Program-made: the position numbers and the translations under genes | DNA from: CAUSKK01 sp963533935 | Lineage (GTDB): Bacteria; Pseudomonadota; Gammaproteobacteria; Cardiobacteriales; Cardiobacteriaceae | DNA length: 64,000 nucleotides | Assembly: GCA_963533935.1 (NCBI GenBank) | Contig: CAUSQL010000005.1 | Coordinates: 1-64,000 of the forward strand | Reading direction: 5' to 3' | Notes under the pieces: model-generated | What the model was told of the DNA's origin: nothing | Databases searched by the model: none | Seen by the model: only the letters and a program-made list of their open reading frames with translations | Part shown: positions 1-8,320 of the stretch, in pieces | How the letters are laid out: every line of letters starts with the position of its first letter | How positions within the stretch are numbered: the first letter of the stretch is position 1

Positions 1-24
1 AGCTACGGGCGCGTTGAGGGTGCA

Positions 25-53
25 ATGATAGGGAAGCGGGAAAATTTTGTCAA
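25..53 (-). promoter_or_regulatory. sigma70-type promoter for a gene left of the window
   Basis: Read on the minus strand, TTGACA (48-53) is followed after exactly 17 bases by TATCAT (25-30). It points out of the window, so it would drive a gene divergent from dapA that lies before base 1. The rest of 54-201 holds nothing I recognise except the dapA ribosome-binding site AAAGGA at 188-193. Confidence 0.6.
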
Positions 54-201
54 GCCGTCGGTGCCGCCGCCCCCTAAATTTTTTCCCCGAAGTCAGCGGG
101 GCGAAAGCAAGGCATTTACTGGCCCGCCTTGATTTTTGCCGAAGCGCCCCTTTAACATTGGCTTTCGGAATTTTCAGCGTATTTACTAAAGGAATAATCC
201 C

Positions 202-1062
202 ATGATTAAAGGTTCCATTGTTGCCCTCGCAACTCCCATGCACGATGACGGCTCAATCCATTGGCCGCAGCTGGCCCAGCTGGTTCAGTGGCACATTGAC
301 AGTGGCACCGACGCTATCGTGGCCGTGGGCACCACCGGCGAAAGCGCCACCCTGAATATGGACGAACATTTGGCGGTGGTTAAGTTCATTACGGACCAGG
401 TGGCCGGCCGCATTCCGGTCATTGCCGGCGCCGGCGGCAATTCCACCGCTGAAGCCATTGAACTGGCCACCGCCGCCTATCACTTCGGCTGTAGCGCCAC
501 CCTGCAGGTGGTGCCTTACTACAATAAGCCGCCGCAGCGGGGCCTTTATCACCACTATGAAAAAATTGCCGCCACCGTGCCCATGCCCCACATCCTTTAC
601 AACGTGCCCGGCCGCACCAGCTGCGACCTGCTGCCGGAGACCGTGGCCGAGCTGGCAAAAATCGACAATATCATCGGCATTAAGGACGCCAGCACCTACC
701 AGCGGCTGGAGGAACTAAGCCACCTTGTGCCCCAGGGCTTTCTCGTGCTGTCCGGGGAAGACGGCATTGCCGCCCGCGCCTACGCCAACGGGCTAATTGA
801 CGGGGTAATTTCCGTAACTGCCAATGTGGCGCCGCAATTAATGGCGCAGATGATGAATAACCTGAGCCAGTGCGAGGCCATCAACGAGCGGCTGGCCGAC
901 CTGCACGAGGCCATGTTCTGCGAATGTAATCCGCTGCCGGTGAAATGGGCCCTGCACCGGCTGGGCAAAATCGGCCTGGGCATACGTTCGCCGCTGGTGC
1001 CCCTGGCCGAAGACAAGCGGCCGCTGGTGGAGGCGGCCATGGCCAAGGCGGGCCTGCTCTAA
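202..1062 (+). CDS. dapA: 4-hydroxy-tetrahydrodipicolinate synthase
   Basis: Condenses pyruvate with aspartate semialdehyde in the cytoplasm, the first committed step to diaminopimelate and lysine. The 286-residue TIM-barrel protein is close to the usual 290. The GTTGES segment carries the paired threonines (T44, T45). Y106 lies in the YYNKPP stretch, Y132 and R137 in YNVPGRT, and the Schiff-base lysine is K160 in GIKDAS. The ATG has AAAGGA 8 bases upstream. It is followed by bamC, as in Escherichia coli, with a short hairpin between them. Family assignment is secure; nothing odd seen. Confidence 0.97.
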   Translation: MIKGSIVALATPMHDDGSIHWPQLAQLVQWHIDSGTDAIVAVGTTGESATLNMDEHLAVVKFITDQVAGRIPVIAGAGGNSTAEAIELATAAYHFGCSATLQVVPYYNKPPQRGLYHHYEKIAATVPMPHILYNVPGRTSCDLLPETVAELAKIDNIIGIKDASTYQRLEELSHLVPQGFLVLSGEDGIAARAYANGLIDGVISVTANVAPQLMAQMMNNLSQCEAINERLADLHEAMFCECNPLPVKWALHRLGKIGLGIRSPLVPLAEDKRPLVEAAMAKAGLL

Positions 1063-1087
1063 TATTTTCCCAATCATTAACAAATCG

Positions 1088-1107
1088 GTTCCAGAGGCCT
1101 CTGGAAC
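1088..1107 (+). terminator. Short palindrome between dapA and bamC
   Basis: A perfect 20-base palindrome (GTTCCAGAGG and its complement) followed by TTTCATTT. It could fold as an 8-bp stem with a GGCC loop. The weak T-tract suggests a partial terminator or an mRNA stabiliser that lowers bamC expression relative to dapA. Confidence 0.4.
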
Positions 1108-1123
1108 TTTCATTTGAGGTTCT

Positions 1124-2200
1124 ATGAAAAAATTTTTATTAATCAGTATGTTAATCGGCGGCTGCTCCTGGGACGAGGTGAAAAACTTCGACCGTTCCCC
1201 GGACTATCGCCAGAGTCGGGTGGTCAATAATTTGGAAGTGCCGCCGAATCTGGTGGCGGTGAATAACCAGGACATGGCCATTCCCAACGAGAACATTAGC
1301 GCCTCCTACCTGGCCCAGGAGAGCCAGAAGAACAGCGGTGAATTCATCACCGTGCTGCCGGAGCTCTATAAAACCCAAGTGCAGGGCAACCGGGTGGAAA
1401 GTCAGGCCACGCCGGACCAGGTGTGGCGCTGGCTCATCAATTACTGGAACAAGCGCGGCATCCGTCTGGTTACCTCGGACAATCTCAAGGGCCTGATGGT
1501 TACGGACTGGCTGGTGGATAAGAACAAATTGCCCCAGGGCATGATTAGCGGCGCCCTGTCCAGTCTGGGTTTGACCGATTCCGGCGAGCGCGACCGCTAC
1601 CGGGTACAGCTGGAACGGCACGGCAACAGCACGGCGCTGGTGGTTAGCCACAGCCGCGCCGAAGAGGAGATAGCCGGCCGCAACAGCAAGGACAGCGTGC
1701 CCGATTACAAATGGGTGGAAGGCAAGACCGGCGACCAGCAGCTGGCCGAGGACATGGCCAAGCGCATCGGCCTGGAAATTTCCCAGCAGCTGCGCCGTTT
1801 GGAACAGCCCCTGGCGCCGTCCAGCGGTGCCAACTCTTCCGGCAATCTGGGTTCCGCCCTGGCCGGCCTGAAGGATAGGAACGACGCCAGCTACGAACGG
1901 GAAGACAATGCGGGCGCCGGCCCCGCCTCCCGCCTGAACTGGTCCAGCGCTGGCACGGACGGTGAAGAAGCCGGTGAACCGCGCCGCCGTCCGGGCCGCC
2001 GCAGTACCCCAAGAAGCAGCACGAAGATTGCGACTCCGGCGAAAGCCAGCGCCAAGGCTGCGACCAATAAAGTTACTGCAGCCAAATCAACGGCCGGCAA
2101 GTCCGCCGCCAAAGCGCCGCCGGCCAGCACCAAGGCCGTCCCGGCCAAGACCGCCCCGGCCAAGGCCAGCACGAAAAAATCCGGAGCCAAGGGCAAGTGA
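1124..2200 (+). CDS. bamC: Outer-membrane assembly lipoprotein BamC with Lys/Ala-rich tail
   Basis: Lipoprotein partner of the beta-barrel assembly (BAM) complex, held in the outer membrane. A short signal sequence ends in the lipobox IGGC with C14 as the lipidated residue. It is followed by the DRSPDYRQS and PPNL segments typical of the BamC N-terminal region that contacts BamD. Residues about 90-230 look like one helix-grip domain (ATPDQVWRWL, LMVTDWL). The second helix-grip domain expected from E. coli is not evident. Instead the last 70 residues are a low-complexity run rich in Lys, Ala, Thr and Pro, resembling histone H1-like tails. GAGG at 1116-1119 is the ribosome-binding site. The stop overlaps the GTG start of mutL. 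Confidence 0.88.
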   Translation: MKKFLLISMLIGGCSWDEVKNFDRSPDYRQSRVVNNLEVPPNLVAVNNQDMAIPNENISASYLAQESQKNSGEFITVLPELYKTQVQGNRVESQATPDQVWRWLINYWNKRGIRLVTSDNLKGLMVTDWLVDKNKLPQGMISGALSSLGLTDSGERDRYRVQLERHGNSTALVVSHSRAEEEIAGRNSKDSVPDYKWVEGKTGDQQLAEDMAKRIGLEISQQLRRLEQPLAPSSGANSSGNLGSALAGLKDRNDASYEREDNAGAGPASRLNWSSAGTDGEEAGEPRRRPGRRSTPRSSTKIATPAKASAKAATNKVTAAKSTAGKSAAKAPPASTKAVPAKTAPAKASTKKSGAKGK

Positions 2201-3969
2201 GCCTAATCCAGCGGCTGCCGGAGCTGGTCATCAATCAGATTAAGGCCGGCGAAGTGGTGGAACGGCCCGCGTCGGTCATTAAGGAGGCGGTGGAAAATTC
2301 CCTCGACGCCGGCGCCACCCTCATTGAAATCGACATGGAAGAGGGCGGCGGCAAATTAATGCGCATCCGCGACAACGGCCGCGGCATGGAGCGGGACGAT
2401 TTGGCCCTAGCTCTGGCCAGCCACGCCACCAGCAAAATCCGCAGCCTGGCGGATTTGGACCAGCTGCAATCGCTGGGCTTCCGCGGCGAGGCGCTGGCCT
2501 CCATCGCCGCCGTGGCTCGGGTTAATCTCACCAGCAACGGCGGCAGCGGCGCCCATCGCATCACCGGCACGGGGGAATTGAGCCCGGCCAGCCACCCCCA
2601 GGGCACCACCCTGGAGGTGTGGGACTTGTTCTACAACGTGCCGGCGCGCAAGCGTTTTTTAAAAACCGTCGCCACCGAGCGCGGCCACATCATTCAGCTG
2701 CTGGAACGGCTGGCCCTCAGCCGTGCCGACGTGGGTTTTATCCTGCGGGAGAAGGGCAAAATCGTCCGCGACTTCCGCGGTTCCATGGAGGAACGGCTGC
2801 AGCGAATCTTCGGCGCGGAATTTCTCGCCCAGGCCATTGCGGTAAAACACGACAGCGCCACGGTGAACATTCACGGCTGGCTGGCCCGGCCCAGCTTCAG
2901 TGCCACGGCGGAGCGGCAGTTCTGCTTTCTCAACGGGCGCGTGGTGAAGGACCGCTTCATTCAGCACGCCCTGCGCGAGGTCTACAGCGACTTCCTCCAC
3001 GGCGGCCGCGCCCCCGCCTACGTGCTGCACCTGACCATGGACCCGGCCAGCTTTGACGTGAACGCCCACCCCAATAAATACGAAGTGCGCTTCCGCGACG
3101 GCCGCAGCCTGCACGGCACCCTGTTTGCGGTGCTGCGCCAAAGCCTGCGCAGCGCCACGGCGGCGGGTTTTAGCGGCGCAATGGCGCTTAATTCATCGGA
3201 TTCTCCGGCCAATAACATACAGGGGGGCGCTTATAGTGTCGGTATAAATCGCTCCAACGGCGACAACGGGGGCCCCGGTAAAGCTGTTTTAAACATACAA
3301 GGAAGCGCCCGCACTGTCGGTAATTTCGGCCCCAAGCCCGTAACGGAAGAATTCAAACGGCTGATTAACGAACCGGTGCCGCTGCTGCGGAGCCAGCCGC
3401 TGGGCCGGGCCATGGGCCAGCTGGGCGGCATTTTCATCGTCGCCGAAAACGACCGGGGCCTGGTGCTGGTGGACATGCACGCCGCCCATGAGCGCCTGCT
3501 CTACGAGGGTTTAAAACAACAATGGGACCAGGGCGCCATCGCCAGCCAGCAGCTGCTCATTCCCGTGGTCATCAATCTGGACGCGGAACTGCTAGCGGTG
3601 GCCCAGGAGCACGAAGGGGAACTGGCCCAGCTGGGCTTCGCCTTCGTAATCCAGCCGGAGGCCCTGGAAATGCGCGCGCTGCCGGCGCTGCTGGCCAAGG
3701 AAGCGCTGGAGCATTTCCCGGCGCTGCTGCGGGATTTGGCCCAGTTCGGCGCCAGCAACGGCTGGACGCGGCAGCGGGACCGGGTACTGTCCACCATCGC
3801 CTGCCACAGCGCCCTGCGCGCCCACGACCAAATCACTTTGCCGGAGATGAACCAGCTGCTGCGCGACCTGGAAAACACCGAGGCCAGCGGCCAATGCAAC
3901 CACGGCCGGCCCACCTGGCTGCAATGGGACTTCGGCCAGCTGGACGACCTCTTTCTGCGGGGCCGTTAA
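2197..3969 (+). CDS. mutL: DNA mismatch repair protein MutL (endonuclease type)
   Basis: ATP-dependent mismatch-repair coordinator. The N-terminal GHKL ATPase shows EAVENSLDAG, DNGRGM and GFRGEALASI (residues about 28-110). A transducer domain runs to about 330. A linker follows, then the C-terminal dimerisation domain. Residues 426-437 read DMHAAHERLLYE, which fits the metal-binding DQHA(X)2E(X)4E signature of nicking MutL with Met for Gln. The partner motifs ACHSALRA and HGRP are present near the C-terminus. The organism therefore probably nicks with MutL and lacks MutH. Translation starts at GTG 2197, overlapping the bamC stop (GTGA). The linker (residues about 339-378) contains two in-frame copies of the genome's palindromic repeat. 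Confidence 0.96.
   Translation: MSLIQRLPELVINQIKAGEVVERPASVIKEAVENSLDAGATLIEIDMEEGGGKLMRIRDNGRGMERDDLALALASHATSKIRSLADLDQLQSLGFRGEALASIAAVARVNLTSNGGSGAHRITGTGELSPASHPQGTTLEVWDLFYNVPARKRFLKTVATERGHIIQLLERLALSRADVGFILREKGKIVRDFRGSMEERLQRIFGAEFLAQAIAVKHDSATVNIHGWLARPSFSATAERQFCFLNGRVVKDRFIQHALREVYSDFLHGGRAPAYVLHLTMDPASFDVNAHPNKYEVRFRDGRSLHGTLFAVLRQSLRSATAAGFSGAMALNSSDSPANNIQGGAYSVGINRSNGDNGGPGKAVLNIQGSARTVGNFGPKPVTEEFKRLINEPVPLLRSQPLGRAMGQLGGIFIVAENDRGLVLVDMHAAHERLLYEGLKQQWDQGAIASQQLLIPVVINLDAELLAVAQEHEGELAQLGFAFVIQPEALEMRALPALLAKEALEHFPALLRDLAQFGASNGWTRQRDRVLSTIACHSALRAHDQITLPEMNQLLRDLENTEASGQCNHGRPTWLQWDFGQLDDLFLRGR
3211..3324 (+). repeat. Two palindromic-repeat units inside the mutL linker
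   Basis: Units at about 3211-3249 and 3287-3324 share the ACATACA...GCGC...GTCGGTAA pattern of the intergenic repeats and lie in the same orientation. They are read in the same frame, giving NIQGGAYSVG and NIQGSARTVG. They sit between the ATPase and C-terminal domains, where extra residues are tolerated. Confidence 0.75.
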
Positions 3970-4887
3970 TTGAAGACCATCTGCATCCTTGGGCCCACGG
4001 CGGTGGGCAAAACGGATTTGGCGCTGGCCATCGCCCAGCGGCGGCCCTGCCAGCTAATTTCCGTGGATTCGGCCCAGGTCTACCGCGGCCTGGACATCGG
4101 CACCGCCAAGCCCAGCCGCGAGCTCCAGGCGGCCTTTCCCCACGCCCTCATTGACCTGGTGGAACCGGAGGACAGCTATTCGGCGGCCCGCTTCTGTGCG
4201 GACTGCCGGCCGGTGCTGGAGGAAGCCGAGGCCGCGGGGAAATTGCCGCTGCTGGTGGGTGGTTCCATGCTCTATTTCTACAGCCTGTTCAACGGTTTGG
4301 ACGACCTGCCGCCGTCGCAGCCGGAACTGCGCAATGCCATTCTTGAACGCATTCGCGGCGGCGAAGACCTCTACGAGCGGCTCCAGGCGTTGGACCCGCC
4401 GACCGCCGCCAGCTTTTCCCCCCGGGACCACAAGCGGCTGAGCCGCTGCTGGGAAATCATCGAAATCACCGGCCAGACCCCGTCCCAGCTCTACGGCCGC
4501 CAGCGGCCCCCGGGCCCGCCGGCGGATTTGCTGGTCATCGGCCTCAACATCGACCGCAGCGAACTGCACCGGCGCATTCAGGAGCGCTTTCTGAACATGA
4601 TTAGGGCCGGCCTCATCGACGAGGTGGCGGGGCTGCTGGCGCGACCGGCCATTAACCTGACGCTGCCGGCCATGCAGAGCGCCGGCTACCAGCAAATTGG
4701 CCGCTACCTGCTGGGCCAGTGGGACAAGGTCAGCGCCGTGGAACAGGCCATCATTGCCACCCGCCAGCTGGCCAAGCGGCAGATTACCTGGATGAACAAC
4801 CGGCTCGGCCAGGCTCTAGCCGTGGAAGTGTTCGCCCCGGACAGCCCGGCGCTGGCGGCGCGCATCGACGCCTTTTTAAACTCTTAG
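3970..4887 (+). CDS. miaA: tRNA dimethylallyltransferase
   Basis: Transfers the dimethylallyl group to A37 of tRNAs that read UNN codons. The 305-residue protein begins with the P-loop GPTAVGKT (residues 8-15). It continues with DSAQVYRGLDIGTAKPS, the LVGGSMLY segment and the WEIIEITGQTPSQL stretch, all family hallmarks. The only sensible start is TTG at 3970, the base directly after the mutL TAA, with no strong ribosome-binding site, so translation is likely coupled to mutL. The E. coli neighbour hfq is absent here. Confidence 0.95.
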   Translation: MKTICILGPTAVGKTDLALAIAQRRPCQLISVDSAQVYRGLDIGTAKPSRELQAAFPHALIDLVEPEDSYSAARFCADCRPVLEEAEAAGKLPLLVGGSMLYFYSLFNGLDDLPPSQPELRNAILERIRGGEDLYERLQALDPPTAASFSPRDHKRLSRCWEIIEITGQTPSQLYGRQRPPGPPADLLVIGLNIDRSELHRRIQERFLNMIRAGLIDEVAGLLARPAINLTLPAMQSAGYQQIGRYLLGQWDKVSAVEQAIIATRQLAKRQITWMNNRLGQALAVEVFAPDSPALAARIDAFLNS

Positions 4888-4894
4888 GAAAAAT

Positions 4895-5557
4895 ATGAAA
4901 AAAGCCTTAATCATCAAACACGTGGCCTTTGAAAGCAGTGGCGCCGTCAGCCAGTGGCTGGAGAAAAACGGCTACGCCATTGAGAAAATTAATCTGTCCC
5001 GCGGCGAGCGGCTGCCGGCGACGCCGGACTTCGACCTGCTCGTCATCATGGGCGGGCCCATGGGCGTTTACGAAGACATCAATTTCTTTAAAGAGGAGAA
5101 GCCCTTCATTAAAAGAGCCCTGGACGAAGGGCGGAAAATCCTCGGCATCTGCCTCGGCGCCCAGCTGCTGGCGGAGGCCCTGGGGGCGCGGGTTTATCCC
5201 AGCGGCCGCCAGGAAATCGGCTTTTTCCCGGTGGAAAGCCTGGCCGACGGCACGAAGACCACGGTCTTCCACTGGCACGGCGACACCTTTGACCTACCGC
5301 CGGGCTGTAAACAGCTGTTCCGCTCCGCTGCCACGGCGCAGCAGGGCTTCAGCTTTAACGGCCGGGTGCTGGCCCTGCAATTCCACGGGGAAATGCTGGA
5401 AGAGAACGTGCGCCTGATTTTGGAGCACGGTGCGGCGCATATGCAGCCGGGGGAGTTCGTGCAGAGCCCGGCGGAAATCATTAGTAATTTCAAATATTTA
5501 GCCCCGGCCAACCAACTGCTGTTCCGGCTGCTCGACGAGAATTTCGCCCATGTTTAA
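4895..5557 (+). CDS. Class I glutamine amidotransferase-like protein
   Basis: A stand-alone class I glutamine amidotransferase domain of 220 residues. The nucleophile elbow GICLGAQ places C86. The QFHGEM segment gives H164 and E166, completing the catalytic triad. Such proteins resemble GMP-synthase amidotransferase domains (YfeJ or GuaA_1 type) but have no synthetase partner, so the ammonia acceptor is unknown. It begins 7 bases after miaA and overlaps the xthA start by 8 bases, so the three genes are probably one transcript. Confidence 0.85.
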   Translation: MKKALIIKHVAFESSGAVSQWLEKNGYAIEKINLSRGERLPATPDFDLLVIMGGPMGVYEDINFFKEEKPFIKRALDEGRKILGICLGAQLLAEALGARVYPSGRQEIGFFPVESLADGTKTTVFHWHGDTFDLPPGCKQLFRSAATAQQGFSFNGRVLALQFHGEMLEENVRLILEHGAAHMQPGEFVQSPAEIISNFKYLAPANQLLFRLLDENFAHV

Positions 5558-6323
5558 GGTCATCACCTTTAACGCCAACGGCATTCGCTCGGCGGCCCAG
5601 AAGGGCTTTTTCGATTGGCTGCGGACGGAAAACCCCGACGCGGTCTGCATTCAGGAGACCAAGGCCCAGGAGGAGCAGCTGGCCGATGAAATCTTCCGGC
5701 CGTTGAACTTTAACTACTACCACAGCGCCCAACGGAAGGGCTACAGCGGCGTGGCCCTCTACCTGAAGGAACGGCCGCAGACCGTGCGCTACGGCCTGGG
5801 CTGGCCGGAGGTGGACTGTGAGGGCCGCTATCTGGAGGCGGTTTACCCGCAGTTCTCGCTGGTCAGCCTCTACATTCATTCCGGTTCCAGCGGCGCCGAG
5901 CGCCAGGCGCTGAAGGAGGAATTCCTCGGCCGCTTCGCTGAATTCCTGGCCGGCCGCCGGCGGGAACGGCTCATCATCGCCGGCGACTTCAACATCGCCC
6001 ACACCGAGCGCGACCTGCGCAACTGGAAGGGCAATCTGAAGAACAGCGGCTTTCTGCCCCAGGAGCGCCGCTGGCTGGACCAGCTCTTCGGCGACCAGTT
6101 CCGCGACGGCTTCCGCCTGGTCAATGACGGCGAGCACGAATATTCCTGGTGGAGCAACCGGGGCCGGGCGCGGGCCAACAACGTGGGCTGGCGCATCGAC
6201 TACCAGATGGTGAGCGCGGAACTGGCGCCGCTGGTGCGCCGGGCCTACATCTATCGGGAACAGCGCTTCTCCGACCACGCGCCGGTGGTTGTGGAATATG
6301 AGGGTTTAAGCGCCGGGGGCTGA
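5550..6323 (+). CDS. xthA: Exodeoxyribonuclease III family AP endonuclease
   Basis: Base-excision-repair enzyme that cleaves 5' to abasic sites and trims 3' blocks. The 257-residue EEP-fold protein shows FNANGIRSA (N8), IQETKAQ with metal ligand E36, GYSGVALY, GDFNIAHTERDL with D146 and N148, and a C-terminal SDHAPVVV. All catalytic blocks of the ExoIII/ExoA group are present. ATG 5550 lies inside the 3' end of the amidotransferase gene. Downstream is a long cluster of palindromic repeats at the convergent junction with recN. Confidence 0.93.
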   Translation: MFKVITFNANGIRSAAQKGFFDWLRTENPDAVCIQETKAQEEQLADEIFRPLNFNYYHSAQRKGYSGVALYLKERPQTVRYGLGWPEVDCEGRYLEAVYPQFSLVSLYIHSGSSGAERQALKEEFLGRFAEFLAGRRRERLIIAGDFNIAHTERDLRNWKGNLKNSGFLPQERRWLDQLFGDQFRDGFRLVNDGEHEYSWWSNRGRARANNVGWRIDYQMVSAELAPLVRRAYIYREQRFSDHAPVVVEYEGLSAGG

Positions 6324-6446
6324 TTTACCAACGGACGGGCGCTTTAGCTGTTTGTAAATAAGCCGTTTATACAAACAGCTAAAGCGCCCTGTTGTATTTA
6401 AATGGCCTTTTACCGACGTAAGGGCGCTTAGGTTGTATGTATTTAG
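6324..6446. repeat. Palindromic repeat cluster (3 units) after xthA
   Basis: Begins directly at the xthA stop. Unit 1 (6324-6360) and unit 2 (6366-6402) are inverted about a short GCCG spacer. A third (6407-6446) follows AATGGCC. Each unit has a GGGCGCTT core and a TGTATGTATTTA-like end. The remaining bases 6447-6576 hold nothing recognised. Confidence 0.85.
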
Positions 6447-6576
6447 CTCTAATTGTTACTGCAGCGGGCGGGCCGCCCAGGCAGAACGGCCGTCATGGCT
6501 GGCAGCTTAGGGGGAAGCCGATGCTTCGCCCATTCCCGTAAATTGATGCCGCCGGTTCTTTAACCTTGATAATCTG

Positions 6577-6749
6577 ATTTATACAAACGGACGGGCGCTT
6601 TGGTTGTATGTATTTAGAGCGTTAATTACATACAGGGGAAGCGCCCTGTTGTATTTAAATGGCTTTTTACCGACGCAAGGGCGCTTAGGTTGTATGTAAT
6701 TAACGCTCTAAATACATACAACCTAAGCGCCCGTCCGTTTGTATAAATT
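6577..6749. repeat. Palindromic repeat cluster (4 units) before the recN stop
   Basis: Four units in alternating orientation (about 6578-6615, 6622-6660, 6665-6703, 6707-6746) with GCGCTT or AAGCGC cores. The last two form a large inverted repeat around TTAACGCTCTAA. The cluster ends one base before the stop codon of recN, so it fills the convergent xthA/recN junction. Confidence 0.85.
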
Positions 6750-6750
6750 T

Positions 6751-8319
6751 TTAGGAATGATTCAGCAGCGTGCGCGCCAGATTCAGGCTGTTCTCGCTCT
6801 GGCTGTCGCCCAGCATGCGCGCGATTTCCCGCACCCGCTCGGCGCCGCTCAGCACCCGCGCCCGGCTGACGGTCTCCCGGCCGTCGTCGCGCTTCTCCAG
6901 ATGAATGTGGTGATGGCCCTGGCAGGCCACCTGGGCCAGGTGCGTGATGCAGATGACCTGGCGCTTCTCGCCCAGCTGCCGCAGCAGCTTGCCAATGCTG
7001 TGGGCCACCTCGCCGCCGATGCCCGTGTCGATTTCGTCGAAAATCAGCGTGCGCTGGCGGTGGTGCTCGGCGGTGGCCACCTCCAGGGCCAGGCTAATGC
7101 GCGCCAGCTCACCGCCGGAGACGATTTTTTCCATCTCCATCAGCGGCTGACCCACATTGGGCGCGATGAAAAATTTAACTAAATCAATGCCATGGCCGCT
7201 GGCCGCCGTCGGCGTCAGCTCAATGTGAAAGCGCGCCCGTTCCATGGCCAGCTGGCCCAGCCAGCCTTCCAGCAGTTCCGCCAGCGGCCCGGCCAGGGCC
7301 CGCCGCCGTTCACTCAGCTCTTCCGCCACCCGCTGATAGTCCCTCTGCGCCTGGCCTAAAGCCCGTTCCAGCTCCCCGTCGTCGGCGTCGGCCAATGCCT
7401 GCAGCTGGGCGCCCAGCTCGGCCCAGCGCTGCGGCAGCTGCTCCGGCGGGCAGCGGTGCTTGCGGCCCAGTTCGTAGAGCAAGGCCATGCGCTGCTCCAC
7501 CTGCTGCAGCGCCTCCGGGCTGTGGTCGATGTGGCTCAGGCAATGGCTTACCGCCTCCTCGGCTTCACGCAGGTAAATCAGGCTCTGCTCGAAGAACTCC
7601 GCCCCCTCCTGCCAGCTGCTGTCCAGTTCCGCCAGCTGCTGGGCCATCTTCGCCGCGCTCTGGCTGGAACTAACCAGTTGAGCGGTCAGGTGCGACAGCT
7701 GGTCGCCGCGCTGTTGCAGGTCGTCGGCGCTGGACAGCTGCCGCTGCCGCTGGCTGAGCGCCTCAAATTCCCCCGGCTGCGGCGCCGCCCGTTCCAGCTC
7801 CTGCCACTGAAATTCCAGCAAATCCCGCTGCCGCTCCAGCTCCTCCCGCTGGTGGCGCCGTTCGGCCAGCTGCCGTTCCAGCTCCTGCCAGCGCTCGTAG
7901 GCGGCGGCCACGGCGCTTAAATCCAACTGGCCGAAGCGGTCGAGGCGGGCGCGCTGCTCCTCGTTCTTCAGCAGCTCCTGGTTCTGCCGCTGGCCGTAGA
8001 TGAAGTAATTGGCCGCCGCCGCCGGCACCAGCTCGTTAATTTTCACCGCTTCCCCGTTAATCAGGCTGCGGCTGCCCTTGAGGCGCAGCTGCCGCTCCAG
8101 CCGCAGGCCATCGGCGAATTCCACCAGCAGCTGGGCCTCGTCGCCGTCCAAGCCGATGTACTGGCTGCCGCCCCGCTCGCCGGCCAGCAGGCTCAGGCCG
8201 CCCAGCACCATGGATTTACCCGCGCCGGTTTCGCCGGTAATCACGTTAAAGCCTGGGGCAAAATCCAGCTGGGCCCGGCGGATTAGGGCGAAATTGCGCA
8301 GGGATAATTGCTTAATCAT
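6751..8319 (-). CDS. recN: DNA repair protein RecN
   Basis: SMC-like ATPase acting in recombinational repair of double-strand breaks. The N-terminus carries FALIRRAQLDF and the Walker A GETGAGKS. A long Gln/Glu/Arg/Leu-rich coiled coil fills the middle (residues about 140-370). The C-terminal lobe has the ABC signature SGGELARISLA and the Walker B region TLIFDEIDTGIGG. At 522 residues it is slightly shorter than the E. coli protein (553), mainly in the coiled coil. One base separates its start from the nadK stop, so the two are co-transcribed. Confidence 0.96.
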   Translation of the reverse strand: MIKQLSLRNFALIRRAQLDFAPGFNVITGETGAGKSMVLGGLSLLAGERGGSQYIGLDGDEAQLLVEFADGLRLERQLRLKGSRSLINGEAVKINELVPAAAANYFIYGQRQNQELLKNEEQRARLDRFGQLDLSAVAAAYERWQELERQLAERRHQREELERQRDLLEFQWQELERAAPQPGEFEALSQRQRQLSSADDLQQRGDQLSHLTAQLVSSSQSAAKMAQQLAELDSSWQEGAEFFEQSLIYLREAEEAVSHCLSHIDHSPEALQQVEQRMALLYELGRKHRCPPEQLPQRWAELGAQLQALADADDGELERALGQAQRDYQRVAEELSERRRALAGPLAELLEGWLGQLAMERARFHIELTPTAASGHGIDLVKFFIAPNVGQPLMEMEKIVSGGELARISLALEVATAEHHRQRTLIFDEIDTGIGGEVAHSIGKLLRQLGEKRQVICITHLAQVACQGHHHIHLEKRDDGRETVSRARVLSGAERVREIARMLGDSQSENSLNLARTLLNHS

Positions 8320-8320
8320 C

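Noticed and set aside
1962..2243. Arg/Pro-rich plus-strand open frame overlapping bamC and mutL
   Set aside because: It is a shifted-frame shadow of the Lys/Ala-rich tail of bamC, with no ribosome-binding site and no family resemblance.
6324..6749. Could the regularly recurring repeats be CRISPR arrays?
   Set aside because: The units alternate in orientation, differ in sequence, have no constant-length unique spacers, occur singly or in small groups across the window, and no cas genes are present.
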